This document shows, in pieces, positions 37,040-48,659 of a DNA stretch of 64,000 nt (position 1 is its first letter; each line of letters starts with the position of its first letter). Position numbers and translations under genes: made by a program. The notes below the pieces were generated by a model. It did not search any database, had not been told where the DNA came from, and saw only the letters and a list, made by a program, of their open reading frames with translations. Source of the DNA: Liolophura sinensis. Its lineage: Eukaryota; Mollusca; Polyplacophora; Chitonida; Chitonidae. The stretch covers positions 75,939,966 through 76,003,965 of the forward strand of contig NC_088300.1 of assembly GCF_032854445.1 (NCBI RefSeq), written 5' to 3'.

Positions 37040-37060
37040 CTGCACAAGTTTAATTTTAAG
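37040..37060 (-). other. Candidate 21-nt microexon
   Basis: Acceptor ACTCTCGGACTCTATCAG and donor CAG/GTAAACA flank 21 nt on the minus strand, reading LKIKLVQ in phase 0, the phase that both neighbouring candidate exons (37,209 and 34,761) would offer. Confidence 0.22.
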
Positions 37061-37208
37061 CTGATAGAGTCCGAGAGTAATTTGATTATTAAATTGCCAC
37101 TCAGGAACTGTTTTGTTCTCTTTCAAGAGTGAGAGAGTGAATCTGTCAGCCACAAGTGTCACCCTGTGATGGACAGGCTATCCTGTCCACACCTACAGCA
37201 TGACTAAC

Positions 37209-37266
37209 CTCCCACACACCAGCACCAATTGGCAGACACAATAAACTTCCACCACACAGAGGATTC
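37209..37266 (-). other. Candidate 58-nt exon
   Basis: Acceptor GTCAATTTTTGTCTCTCAG and donor GGGAG/GTTAGT flank 58 nt on the minus strand. With two bases carried in, it reads NPLCGGSLLCLPIGAGVWE and ends in phase 0, which matches the last exon at 34,761. All frames are open over this length, so openness is not evidence. Cysteine and glycine content is unlike the neighbouring exons. Confidence 0.22.
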
Positions 37267-37624
37267 CTGAGAGACAAAAATTGACCAGCCCATGATTAGT
37301 CACTGTCAGAAAATCACAGCATAAGACATGCTTTCGTGTGACAATGTTCACACCAAAATTGAACACTTTGTTAGATGAGTACGTACAGCGGTTATGTCTG
37401 TGGTGATATGATTCAGAGCTCAGCTCAAGAATAAATTTGACTGCTTTCACAAACTTTCAACTAAAATCCTTGCTGAATGTTTCCCTAAAGCTATATGCTC
37501 TATGAATTAAATTTTTAAAAAAAATGAATCTATAATCTATGGGCATATTTTTGGAAACTTTCTGTTTCAAATTTGATCTCTGTTGTTAATTTTTTTTAAC
37601 AGATCCCTCATTTAGCACTACCAT

Positions 37625-38190
37625 GTGTGACAGTTTAATACAGGTTCCTACTGGTAACAGTTGTGACAGTTTAATACAGGTTCCTACTGGTAACAGTTGT
37701 GACTGTTTAATACAGGTTCCTACTGGTAACAGTTGTGACTGTTTAATACAGATACCAGGTTTTACAGTTTAATACAGGCTCCATCTTGGTATTAACAGGT
37801 GTGGTAGTCTAATACAGATTCCTCTTGGTAACAGATGACATTTTAATACAGATCCCTCTTGGTACTAGATGTGACAGTTTAATACATATCTCTCTTGGTA
37901 ACAGGTCTGACATTTCAATACAGATCATTCCTGGTAACATGTGTGACAGTTTAATACATATCTCTCTTGGTAACAGGTCTGACAGTTCAATACAGATCAT
38001 TCCTGGTAACATGTGTGACAGTTTAATACATATCTCTCTTGGTAACAGGTCTGACAGTTCAATACAGATCATTCCTGTAACATGTGTGACAGTTTAATAT
38101 CAATCCCTCTTGGTAACAGCTGTGGCAGATCCCTCTGTGTAGCACGTATGACAGTTTAATACAGATCCCTCTTGTAACCAGACATGTTAA
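37625..38190. repeat. Minisatellite, about 34-35 bp unit, partly in 68-bp dimers
   Basis: Core GTGACAGTTTAATACAGATC then a CTCTTGGTAACAG segment. Between 37,900 and 38,095 two variant units alternate (TATCTCTCTTGG and GATCATTCCTGG) to form a 68-bp dimer. Confidence 0.9.
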
Positions 38191-38394
38191 CACACCAGTT
38201 TATTAAACAGCTACTGTCTAATGGCAAGTGTTAGTTTAAAATGTTATCAAAGGTCAGTCTCATGTATGAATCATTGTAAAGCCCAAAAAAAGTTTCCCTG
38301 ATGGGTGTCTCCAAGTCACCAGTTTCATACAGATGTGTTGAAGCTGCAGGTACATATACATATCCCAACTGTAGCCTGATAACATGTGTCACAT

Positions 38395-38945
38395 GTTGTA
38401 CAGATGTGTCAGTTTCAGGTATGTGTCAAGTCTCGGTTGGGATACAGGTGTGTCAGTTTCAGGTATGCGTCAAATGTCAGGTGGGATAGAGGTGTGTCAG
38501 TTTCAGGTGTGTGTGAAGTGTCAGGTGGGATACAGGTGTGTCAGTTTCAGATATGTGTCAAGTGGGATACAGGTGTGTCAGTTTCAGGTATGTGTCAAGT
38601 GTCAGGTGGGTTACAGGTGTGTCAGTTTCAGGTATGTTTCAAGTGTCAGGTGGGTTACAGGTGTGTCAGTTTCAGGTATGTGTCAAGTGTCAAGTGAAAT
38701 ACAGATGTGTCAAATGTCCGGTGGGATACAGGTGTGTCAGTTTCAGGTATGTGTCAAGTGTCAGGTGGGATACATGTGTTTCAGTTTCAGGTATGTGTCA
38801 AGTGTCAGGTGGGATACAGGTGTGTCAGTTTCAGGTATGTGTCAAGTGTCAAGTGGGATACAGGTGTGTCAGTTTCAGGTACGTGTCAGGTGGGATACAG
38901 GTATGTCAGTTTCAGGTATGTGTCAGGTGGGATACAGGTGTCTTT
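38395..38945. repeat. Minisatellite, about 44-bp unit, about 13 copies
   Basis: Core GTGTGTCAGTTTCAGGTATG then TGTCAAGTGTCAGGTGGGATACAG; some copies lack an internal 10-20 bp. Each copy carries TTTCAG/GTATGTG on the plus strand, which resembles both a 3' and a 5' splice site. Overlapping plus-strand frames of 60-195 codons are artefacts. Confidence 0.94.
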
Positions 38946-40490
38946 CAGTCAGCCATGTTTGTCTGATGTAAATAGGTCCTTGTTGGTGTCAGTTCAATGC
39001 ATACATCGTCAATACAAGTGTCAGACAAGGAAGAGCACACAGATGTCTGTATGACGTAACCATGCTAGTGTCATAGCTACATACTCATCCAATGCATCTC
39101 CCCCACAGTGTTTTCATCACTGTTCCCTCCAAACAATTAGTATGGCACTGTTACATATATCCTCAAACTGGCATGTGTTATTTCAGTATTAATGTGTTAA
39201 CAAATTAACCCGCATATGTGCATGAACACTTATAAATTGTAGAATATCTTCTTTATCACTACATATAATGAATTTGATCAATTTGTCATTTGACCCAGTG
39301 TTGTCAGAAGTTTAGAAAATGTACCATCATGCTGTTGCCATGGAGTCTGACATATGCACACCCAGAGTAAACTGCCAACATTCATGATCCATAATTCCCT
39401 GCCAAAACACATGTGATCACATGTACAAGAGGGCTACAGTGAGTAATAGTTTAAGAGGTATAAAACTGAGGTCTATAGTCAAATAATCTGAGTGTCAAAT
39501 AAATCCTTTTTATATTTTATATTAAGGCGAAATGTCAGGATTTCCTTCTCTAACAAAAGTGACATCTCACTGGCTCAGTCAGACATCACTTTTCTTACCC
39601 AGATGCCTTGACTTCAAAAAAGAAATATTTTGTTTTAGGACATTCCAGTCCACGCTCAGTGCAATGGTGTCATAAAACAAGTTCACTCAACACTGTCACG
39701 ACGTCACACTATACAGAAGTCTGTTAAGGTCTACCACTAAAAACACTGCTTAAACTTGTACAAATACACAAAATCATGATATTGTCAAAATATAAATAAT
39801 TTATAGAACATTGCACAGTGAAGACTGATTATCATAAATATTTTTCTTGTGATCGGTGAATATGAAAACCAACTCAACGCAGTCACATTTTCACCTCTCA
39901 CTCGAAAAATATTTCTTATATTCAACCTTCACCGTGCAATATCCTCTACATCATTAATATGTTCTGAGTGGAAAAGTAGAAATTTAACCAATGCATAATC
40001 ATGATGGTGTTCAAGAAAGAAGAGTGATTTGAGCATCATGCCCACAAAATTACAAAAGAAAAATTACAAAAAATAATTGAAAACAAACTGCATTAATGCC
40101 CAGGTGATTTCATGGTTTCTGGCACACTCAAATCAGCTGATGTACAGCGCATCCAAAACATGGAAGGGTTTAATTGCGCAAAGGCTTCCCGCCTTCCGTG
40201 TACGCCTACTGTGGAAGCTGAGAACGTGATTCTGCGCCTCCCACCCTCATGGGCCCCAACCTACACAGATGTGTCAATGAGGCCTGTCCCTCCACAAGAA
40301 TTTACCTCACATAGCTTAGTTACTCTTTGAAAATTATCAATGGAAATTGACAGTAATGTGCAACTGCACGATACTAGTAGCAGCAACGCAGATAACTGAA
40401 GTGCCTAGCCCTGACACCAACGCCTAAAGAGAGGAAGAGGAAGCGAAGTGCCCCTAGAAATCTTGTCGGTAAGCCTTATTTACGGCACTT
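38946..40490. other. Unique DNA at the CpG transition
   Basis: CpG density rises through this stretch. A 72-codon plus-strand frame at 40112-40330 starts at an ATG and reads proline-rich sequence, but there is no independent support; it lies in the first intron of the proposed minus-strand gene. Confidence 0.35.
39599..39611 (-). other. Candidate 13-nt microexon
   Basis: Excellent polypyrimidine acceptor (AAATATTTCTTTTTTGAAG), 13 nt, then CTGG/GTAAGA on the minus strand. With one base carried in from 40,493 it would read VKAS and leave two bases, the phase needed by 37,266. Included because it completes an in-frame path, not because it stands alone. Confidence 0.18.
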
Positions 40491-40492
40491 AC

Positions 40493-40591
40493 CCGCAGCT
40501 CCCGAACCGTATGATGTTGTCGATTGAAGTCGACGACGGGAAAGAGAGTGACGTCGTTTTCTTAGCCGCAGTCTCCTCAAAACCTGTCCCA
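40493..40591 (-). CDS. Candidate second coding exon, arginine-rich (partial)
   Basis: Acceptor GTGACTTGTTCTTGCAG and donor GCGG/GTAAGTGCC bound 99 nt on the minus strand. Joined to the exon at 40,679 the frame reads MGQVLRRLRLRKRRHSLSRR then RLQSTTSYGSGAA, with no stop. The ATG at the splice junction is formed by the last base of exon 1 and the first two of this exon. The basic stretch (about 12 Arg/Lys in 20) could bind nucleic acid or acidic lipids, or be a nuclear signal; that is inference. No family recognised. Exits with one base. Confidence 0.4.
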
Positions 40592-40678
40592 CTGCAAGAA
40601 CAAGTCACGTATAAACCCAAAGATCCACAAATATAACTGGCAGCGCGAGGTCAAGTTGTTAAATGGTAATTCACTTAC
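40592..40678 (-). other. Proposed 87-nt first intron
   Basis: Begins GTAAGTGA and ends in TTGTTCTTGCAG on the minus strand, with TACGTGAC as a possible branch region. Very short compared with the other introns implied here. Confidence 0.4.
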
Positions 40679-40727
40679 TTTTGGTAGTCCAAAATTTGAC
40701 ATTTTTCCGTTCTTCCCGGCTACCCAT
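40679..40727 (-). CDS. Candidate first coding exon (partial)
   Basis: A minus-strand ATG with G at -3 and G at +4 opens sixteen codons, MGSREERKNVKFWTTK, plus one base, then AAAA/GTAAGTGAA. The Gly at position 2 followed by Ser could permit N-myristoylation, though the charged residues after it are not ideal. Ten bases upstream another ATG opens a five-codon frame (MRRYG) that overlaps this start, a potential translational regulator. Located at the edge of the CpG-rich block, as expected of a 5' end. Protein not recognised. Confidence 0.42.
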
Positions 40728-41100
40728 AACGGCGCATGTTTTCAGAGATGGCTTGATGACGTCCCTCTCTTACAGGTCAAAGGTCAGGCATTCAGCCGAG
40801 CACGTGGCTTGACTGATAAAGTCTTGACCAAGCACACTCGAAGTAGACCCGCTGTACAAGAACTGCTACCGGCGTGGTAACACCAAGAGCATCCACAGGA
40901 AAACCAATTCAACGACGATAAACGTTGGCGAAGAAGTGTGTTTTATGTCTAGGTGGAGTTAAAGATTAAAATTGGCGACCAGGGTAGCGTGGGACCGCGC
41001 TGGATTCGGGAGTGACTGGCGAGTCGGTTGGGGAATAGCTGCTACAATGCTGTACGTATCGATTCGGGAGGCGACTGACTGTATGCGTGTGAGGGGCTGT
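40728..41100 (-). promoter_or_regulatory. Putative CpG-rich 5' end / promoter of the minus-strand gene
   Basis: CpG-rich DNA directly upstream of the proposed start codon. A CRE-like TGACGTC lies near 40,756 and a second (GTGACGTCG) lies inside exon 2. No TATA box at a useful distance was seen. The exact start of transcription cannot be placed. Confidence 0.3.
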
Positions 41101-42188
41101 CTCCCTGCATCCTGATCAGCCCACCAGGGGAACCTGATTTACAGTTATGCTTGTTTGCAAATCTAACTTGTAAGGATTGTATTTGTTGGGAGAATATGGC
41201 ATATCTCTAGAGTTATTGAGTATGAGGCTTAGGGTTGTCTCTGGTGCGCTATTGGCAGTTGACTCCTGGTTACATAGACTCGGTAGAGACCGCTGTAGTA
41301 GGCATCGCCCTGGCTTCCTTTGCTCAGAAGAGTGCACATGTAGCTTGCGTAGGCTATATGGTAATACTAACAGCATGAATAGGGCCTACAGAATGAATTT
41401 ATTTCAATACTTAACAGTGCAATATAGCATTAGACTTCAGTTATTATGAGCGTGGTGTGTATAATAATGGCACGAATTAGATTTAAATGTACACTTAAAG
41501 TAATACACCCACCAACAGTTAAGATGTAGTATATACATTCTAAATGTGAAAAACATGTAGATATATCGGTGAACGATAATGGCAGTTATAAATCAATCCT
41601 GAGATGTAAAAACTACGTGTAGGCCCCTATAGATGGCGCTTGAAGACTTTAATGTTCATTTCAAAGCGAACGATAGATTTTTTTAATTTTTACGTGTAGA
41701 TTTGGTGTAGATTAGTACCGGTAAGGGATTGTGAGTGGTCGTGGTGTGTGCATGTAGATTGGTGTTGATATTAGGTTAGTGCATTGTATGTAGGGCTTTA
41801 ACGTGTACATACAGAATAGACGCAAATCACATAATGGTTATGTGCAGACATCTATGAGTAAACAAAAACCAGACGTCTTATTTTCTGGAATAGTCATTAA
41901 ATATTGACTTCAGCTCAAAGACACTATAAGTATATCCTCTCTATATTCCAAAGGATGTGTTGGCGCGCATGAGCCACCGATCATATATGTGTACTGCATC
42001 ATAGTAACGGGTACCTTGACCTTCCTGGAACCACACGAGCTGATGGTGCGTGTTGTAAAAAAAAAAAAAACAACACTCGACCAGGCTAGGGCCACGGACC
42101 GAAAATCCCGAGCTTCTGGTGCCCTAGGTCACCATAAATCTCTCCGTGTCGCCAATTATCTTGTATGTTCAATGATTGGGATGTATTA
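41101..42188. other. Unique DNA, no confident gene
   Basis: Opposite-strand frames of 86 and 90 codons at 41116-41449 overlap each other and are likely chance. CpG content is ordinary. Confidence 0.4.
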
Positions 42189-42322
42189 TTATAGAACCGT
42201 GTTTCCCAGAGTAAACCCTTGACGTGGAATCTCTTTTGTGTGACAATCATCGCTATATTCATGCCGACTGTATTGAGGATAGAGAGGTTCGCTTGGGTAA
42301 TCACGGTTCCGTCTGGACACGG
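42189..42322 (-). CDS. Weak candidate last exon, unrecognised (partial)
   Basis: Acceptor CTGTCTTGTGGACTCCCCAG precedes 134 nt on the minus strand that read VSRRNRDYPSEPLYPQYSRH then EYSDDCHTKEIPRQGFTLGN and end in two successive TAA stops. The Tyr/Pro/charged mix is protein-like. A second frame over the same DNA is also open (96 codons), which lowers confidence. No polyadenylation signal seen nearby. Confidence 0.22.
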
Positions 42323-43978
42323 CTGGGGAGTCCACAAGACAGCAGTGATAGGGGCGGTGTGGAGGCGGGAACACACAATAAGGGGCTTTGACTGACCGTC
42401 AACCTAATCCTATATACCAAAATAATACTGATATTCGCCATCCAGCCTTATAACACGCGGAGATATGCAATAGGATGCCATGCAAAACGTAGGGGAACGC
42501 TGAATCAGTGCACTGAATTTCACCAACACAAAGCGTATATATATATAGCATCACTTATCCCAGTGTTTAATTTCAAGGAGATTATGACGTTATTTATGAC
42601 AAGAGAGCACATTTATTTATGGTCTGAAAAAGATGTTCAAGATAAATGACGGCTGATAAATGTCCATTTATTCTTTGTTTGAGGTTGTTTTGGGAAATGC
42701 CAATATTGTAGACATAATGGTATAAATATATATTATTTATGTCAACAAAACAAGTTAATGTGCACCCGCCATATCGTTCGGCATCGGATTGCCCTGAGTA
42801 TCTATTTGGTCCTCGCTGTCGTAGAGGGAAGAAAAAGTAATAAATTGATCGGATTTAACCCAATATGCCTGTGTATGGTATTATGTTGAAACTTTAACGT
42901 TAACTTCATATGCTTAAATGGATCTGCGTCTTATTTCTATTAAACAAAAAGCAAGGGCCTACGTACAGCACAGTGCTATGTTAGCATATATATATATATA
43001 TATACTTCTGCAGTTGATGTAGTCCGTTTTTCCTCTTGATTTTGTGTTTTTGGTCAGATTATTGCCTTGAGGTACAGATTGTGACATGTATGTCAAGATG
43101 ACTGCATGCGTACAAGACCATACCAGGCATAGACACTGACCGTTGCTGTCATCATTTAAGGAACTGTACAGGATTAAATTATCCGCCCACATATATACAG
43201 TAATGAATATGGATTCCTTTATAAATACACACTAATGTCTTAACTCTCCTCAGAGGGTTATATGAAAGATGTATGATATTTGGAGAGATTACGGGTGGCT
43301 TTGCTTAGACCTGGATATAGGATATAATTGCATGGGTACAGTACTGTACGGGGAGCACAAGACCCCATGCAATCATATAATAACCTCACACTGCCTTATT
43401 ACTTTGACCAGACTGGTGGGTTCCTTTCCCGGCCAGACTTCACATTGATAATTTCCACTGATGTCCGTTCCAAGTAGGTCAGCAATATGAGTGATGTGCG
43501 AGATCTTTTCCATACATCACCCTCGGGGAGGCGTCAAAAATTCGGGGAGTGCTCCAGACGCTGTCGTGCTACTCAGGGGGGGGGGGGGGGGGCCTGTTTT
43601 GTGGCGTGTCAACGTCCTCTGACAAGACTTTCCACCTCAACTTTCCCTTCTCTGTCAACTCAGATATGTGTCAAAGAATTTTCCAAACTGTTGTCCGGTC
43701 CTGATGACCTTTCCTGACGAAGTTCCGACCTTGTTATGGCCCTTCACCGCGAAATGGCTGAAATTCTGCCGAAGTGATGTTAAAACGACCATCATTCATT
43801 TATTACAATGGCCAAATGTATAATGGCATGACGTTTACTTTGCCGAAGAATGCTCAGTAGGTTTGTAGAAGGTTAAATATCTATGTATAGGGTCTGAATG
43901 GTGTTTCCAATTAAAATCCATCGCCATGAAAAGTAAAGTCGCAGAACTAAACGAAAACACGGAACATATCATTTCTCC
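42323..43978. other. Unique DNA, no confident gene
   Basis: Includes a short AT run near 42,986 and the 17-G run at 43,576-43,592, which lies inside a 76-codon plus-strand frame (43487-43717) and makes that frame doubtful. Confidence 0.4.
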
Positions 43979-44221
43979 TGGTACCGACAATCGCACGATG
44001 CAGCTAAATTACAGTATCCGGTACCGACAATCGCACGATGCAGCTAAATTACAGTATCAGGTACCGACAATCGCACGATGCAGCTAAATTACAGTATCAG
44101 GCACCGACAATCGCACGATGCAGCTATATTACAGTATCAGGTACCGACAATCGCACGATGCAGCTATATTACAGTATCAAGTACCGACAATCGCACGATG
44201 CAGCTATATTACGGTATCAGA
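43979..44221. repeat. Minisatellite, 40-bp unit, 6 copies
   Basis: Core GTACCGACAATCGCACGATG then CAGCTAAATTACAGTATCAG. Copies almost identical; four or so CpG per unit are intact. Confidence 0.96.
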
Positions 44222-46904
44222 ATTATAGTTCTGACTAGGACTCAGTCACTAATGACGCCAAATGCCTCGACAACAGTAATTATAATAATTAGGCAAGGGG
44301 AAGGTAGTCGAATAATGTATAGTTATAACTATACTTAACAAGGACAGTGCACACACAAAAAAAGGATAGGAATTCTGCGATATGAGTTGTTGTCAAAGTA
44401 ATCGTGCATGCAGGATTGATGCTCGATTTGTATATCGGGCGTTTCAGTTAAAAAGTCGGCAGACACTTGGTGAACAAGTGTTGGTGGATTATGGTTCACA
44501 AGGTGGAATAATAGAGTTAATATCCTGAGGGCGAGTGGGTACTGCGCCTGGATGAGAGCAGCCTCCGCGCTGTTTTACTCTGCATCGCTCACTGGCATGA
44601 GAGATTTCCTATATCACTGCATAGTTGTGAAGTATTGCAATTCTGAATCTGCATAGTAATCAAAATATATGGGATTAAATATGACAGTTATGAAAGGATG
44701 GCGTGCAGTAGCAGTCCACCCCAGGACAAGGGTTTAGAGAGCCAGGGAATGGCCCCTGTGGCACGGAATTGCACCCCTGGGTCACCGGATCAGTCATCTC
44801 ACCAATAGGAACACAGCATGGTCATTCTGAGCGGTACACGGAATGTTCTCACACCAGAGGACAAGCGAGGTGGGCTTGCGTCATCAAGGAAAACTAATAT
44901 CACAATTATTACCATATACAAAAATACAGAGAGCAAACCCAGATCAGCAACGACAGTGTGATAGTTGGCTAATGGTCACACTTAACCGATGGAATGCGGC
45001 CTCGTGTTAATTTACCTCTGGTATGGTTTTATTTTTACTGTATATGACATACAAGACAATAAGGTAAGAGAATGCCAAAGAAGTCACACTGTTGGTGTCC
45101 CACAGATCTGGAATGCTTTAATTGTATATACTAAGAAACACAAAAGTAGTTTGATACACTAACATTTACTAAATTATGTCTTCGGTAAATAAATAAATAA
45201 ATTTCCGTGCTGATTTGCAAAGGGTTAGATCTAAAAGGAAAAGAAAACATAATGATGCCATTTAGAAATATTTTTCTATGATGAGTATTTGGAACCACCT
45301 TTTGTTGTTTATCGTCGTTGTCTGGCGATGTCGCATAAATCTATTTGAATGTAAATTTGTTGTTTATATCAACATCCATTTAATCTGAATTATTATAATA
45401 TTTATGAAGATATTAAAAATATAAATATGATCAAAATCGAGGCTGAACACATTTGTGTTCTAGCTCAAATATATTTATTAAACATGTGTTACAGCCTCAT
45501 TTATAACATTATTACACAAGGACTATGTAACAAAAGGTGGTCCCAAATACCCACCATACAAAAATTATTTTCAAGTGTCTTTTTCTCTCTGAAGGAAAAT
45601 CGAAAAAAGACCACATTTACTACTAACTTGTCGTACTGTTTCATCTGAATTTTATGTATTTTTTCCGTTTTCTCCACCTTTAAAATGATGGAGATTCAAA
45701 ATTCTCAAATGTGCAAAGATTGTGAGGGGAAAAAGTGATATGGACATTACCCATGATACTGTACATAGTAGACTGCATGGAGTATTTTGGAGAAACCTTA
45801 TTTTACCATGAACTGGAAAGACGGTGAGCAATCAGAGCACATCGTGCTCTTAATATCTGTGGTGACAACACATATAAGCTGGAGCAGCCAGTAGGGAGGT
45901 AATGCTACTAATAATTGGAGTGGTTTTCACACAGGTCCGTGATAGGACTGTGCTCTTCCCGCTGGAAACCTGGGTATATTCAGCCCGTGTACATATGCAC
46001 ACAGCAGTCTTCCTGACTGTTGACACCTTATCATTATTCCGGGAAGTAGGTCGGCTATCGGGATCGCTCGTGTCCAAGACGATCATTACTCACATTATTA
46101 AGATATCAAGATTGTATATATAAGGTAATGTCTTGTCACTAGCCATCTGCTGCAAAGTAACAGATGTATACAAGAATATACCGAATGGCCGGGTTTTGCT
46201 CTTTGCTGTCGATTTCTCGCCAAATACAGGCTGATGGAAGCACTAGCCGACAGATCTTAGCTGGCTTCTCGACTTTTGTACTAGAGATAACGCATCATTT
46301 TGCTCACGTTCTGTGGAATGTAAGGGCTTCAAATCATTCGTTCGCCTTTGAACCGTACTTTGATGCTTACCTCGTGTTTTGGGGTGCACATTTCCGCTGG
46401 TGAATTACGATGGTGCAGTGTGTGCATATATATCACCTTGCATGCTCCTCACGGCGCATGTCTCTCAAGGCTCGCTTTACATCACTGCCACCACCAGACA
46501 AGCTGGGCCTTTGAACCTTGTGCGACGCACGTGAGCTTGTTTAGGCTTAGTCTCACCGCCATGACCCTCGCGCGTAGCTATACTTCATCAGCATTCATCA
46601 ATTCATTCATCATATCAAATGTTGGTTAGCATGATATTTTGCATTCTTTAGATAAAGGGAATGCGTATGTATAACGTATTATTGCAAACAGTTTGAGATC
46701 GTGTTTTTGTGTTTTATGACATCACTTCCTGCCTCATCATCGTGACACCAGTGACTTCGGCGTTGTTCAAGATTTTTTGTACAAAATTTCCTAGTGGTGG
46801 CAGTGATATAAAGCGAACGCAGATTGCGGTGCATGCGCTGTAAGGAGTATGATCACATTGGTGTATTTTATCATATACAGTGATCTGCCCTGTTACAGAA
46901 CCTC
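44222..46904. other. Unique DNA, no confident gene
   Basis: CpG-normal sequence with short open frames (45427-45648, 45850-46123 on both strands, 46164-46629) that have no convincing splice support. Confidence 0.4.
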
Positions 46905-47045
46905 AGATATTTATTTATTTAATTTTGGTTGGTGTTTTAAGCCGTACTCAAAGATATTTCATTTATACAACGTCGATCAACATTATAGTGGTAGACAACC
47001 GGACAGAGGCCGAGGGGAATCCAGGACCATCCGCTTAGGAATTTC
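46905..47045 (-). mobile_element. 5'-truncated SINE fragment
   Basis: The left end TTTATTTAATTTTGGTTGGTG then TTTTAAGCCGTACTCAAAGA and a GGACCATCCGCTTAGG segment match the tail module seen at 2.8 and 55.7 kb. The tRNA-like head is missing. Confidence 0.65.
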
Positions 47046-48659
47046 AGAGGTATTAAACACAGGTTAACATGTACAGTTTTGTGTGTATGCGTATTGATAT
47101 TATATGCACAATTCGCATTCTTTTGAATACAGGAAAAGTTTGTCCTAGGTGCTTGTTAATGGGCTTATAAATTCGGTATTCACAGCATAACCTGGTTCTT
47201 AAACTGCCATTGTATAGGCCCATATATACCTTTGATGTTGGCATGAATACTGGATTTAAAGCATTTTTGAAAATTTTGGGAAACCTACATGAATCTTGAA
47301 CAACAGTGATCAAAGGTTTTTCTTGTGCACATTCCGCATATATTTACTTTGAAATGTTACAGAAAATCTATAAATAAGGCGTAGATACATTTCCAGGACT
47401 ACCATGAATACGGTTCAACGATCAGACATTACAACACCATCAAGGTAACGCGGGAAGACTTGCAGTCTATAAATAGCATTTCCGCGGTGCTGGATATTTT
47501 GCGTTCAGCAATCAATATTCTATTATAGGCCAGAATGTACAATTAAACTGAATTTAAGCTTTAGGCATATAGAATAACCCCTGTAACGAAATCTCTCCAC
47601 ATGTGAATCTCCAAGCAAAGATTCTTTATGATTAAAGGCAATGTTACCCCTGCACGTGAGGTAAATCTCTATGAATAGCGCATTGTCTGGTATATATGGT
47701 AATTGGTAGTATGTAAATGAAGCAAATTTTGGGTAACACGATTGGACGTTTATGTTACGAGTACATATAGCCTTTCCAGATGAAGTCCTAAAAAAAGTGA
47801 CACAATATAGTCTTGCGTTTATACCAATCACCATGAACCAAGTATAAACCCAACTGGCCTCTTGGAACAACTGTTGAGTGCAGTTCAGGACCATTGGTCT
47901 CGGTGCACTATGCCAGACAACCGCCTGTGTCATTAGCTGTCCATTTTTAGTCGACTAAAGCCTTCACTGAGTCTAACAATAGGATATCATGTAATCATAC
48001 CAGGATAAATGTAAGGAATCATCATCTGAGGAAAGTGGGCTTGGAGATTGATGGCGAGAAGGTTGACGAGTCATTTACACCTCTCATGGGTCATGGGTTC
48101 TCGGGATTATCCCGTGTAATGTACGAGTCACAAGGAATCATTGGCTAACCGTTATAACAATTCAATCGTTCCGAGATGAAATTTGTGCAACTTTAGATGA
48201 CATAACATTGCACTTATGACAGTCTTTACAAACGACCAGTGGGTCGATATAGGCCTACGCTGCTTTAAGCGCACTACCCAAGCTGCATCTTTCGTGAAGG
48301 TAAAAATCCAGAGAACATGAGAATTTATAACAGATTAGACATTAACCATAAATGAATCCATTATCAGCACCAAATATTACACTTAACTCCAATGGAATTG
48401 TCTCTGGACAGGTTATATGGTTTTCACGGGTAGCTGTGAACACTGGCAATGCGTCAGTCATATGCCAGTATGGAGTGTGATACGACAGATGATATTATGT
48501 ACTGATGGTGTGGGTTACGTGGATTTAAAATGATGACATCTAGATTAAACTAATAAATAAACAAAACCAGATAAATATATAAATATCCTATAGTTACTGG
48601 AAGCCTAGTCCACGTAAAACGATACGGGATAAAGTCCCACTCATATAAACTTACCACAG
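47046..48659. other. Unique DNA, no confident gene
   Basis: A 136-codon minus-strand frame (47523-47933) is the longest frame outside repeats in this part but shows no motif, and its residue mix looks like random AT-rich sequence. Confidence 0.35.

Noticed and set aside
37625-38190. Regularly spaced repeats that could suggest a CRISPR array
   Set aside because: Units are directly tandem with no unique spacers, and the window is eukaryotic.
43487-43717. 76-codon plus-strand frame
   Set aside because: It runs through a 17-G homopolymer whose length is unreliable and shows no splice support.
47523-47933. 136-codon minus-strand frame, the longest outside repeats
   Set aside because: Residue mix is what AT-rich random DNA gives; no motif, start context or splice support.
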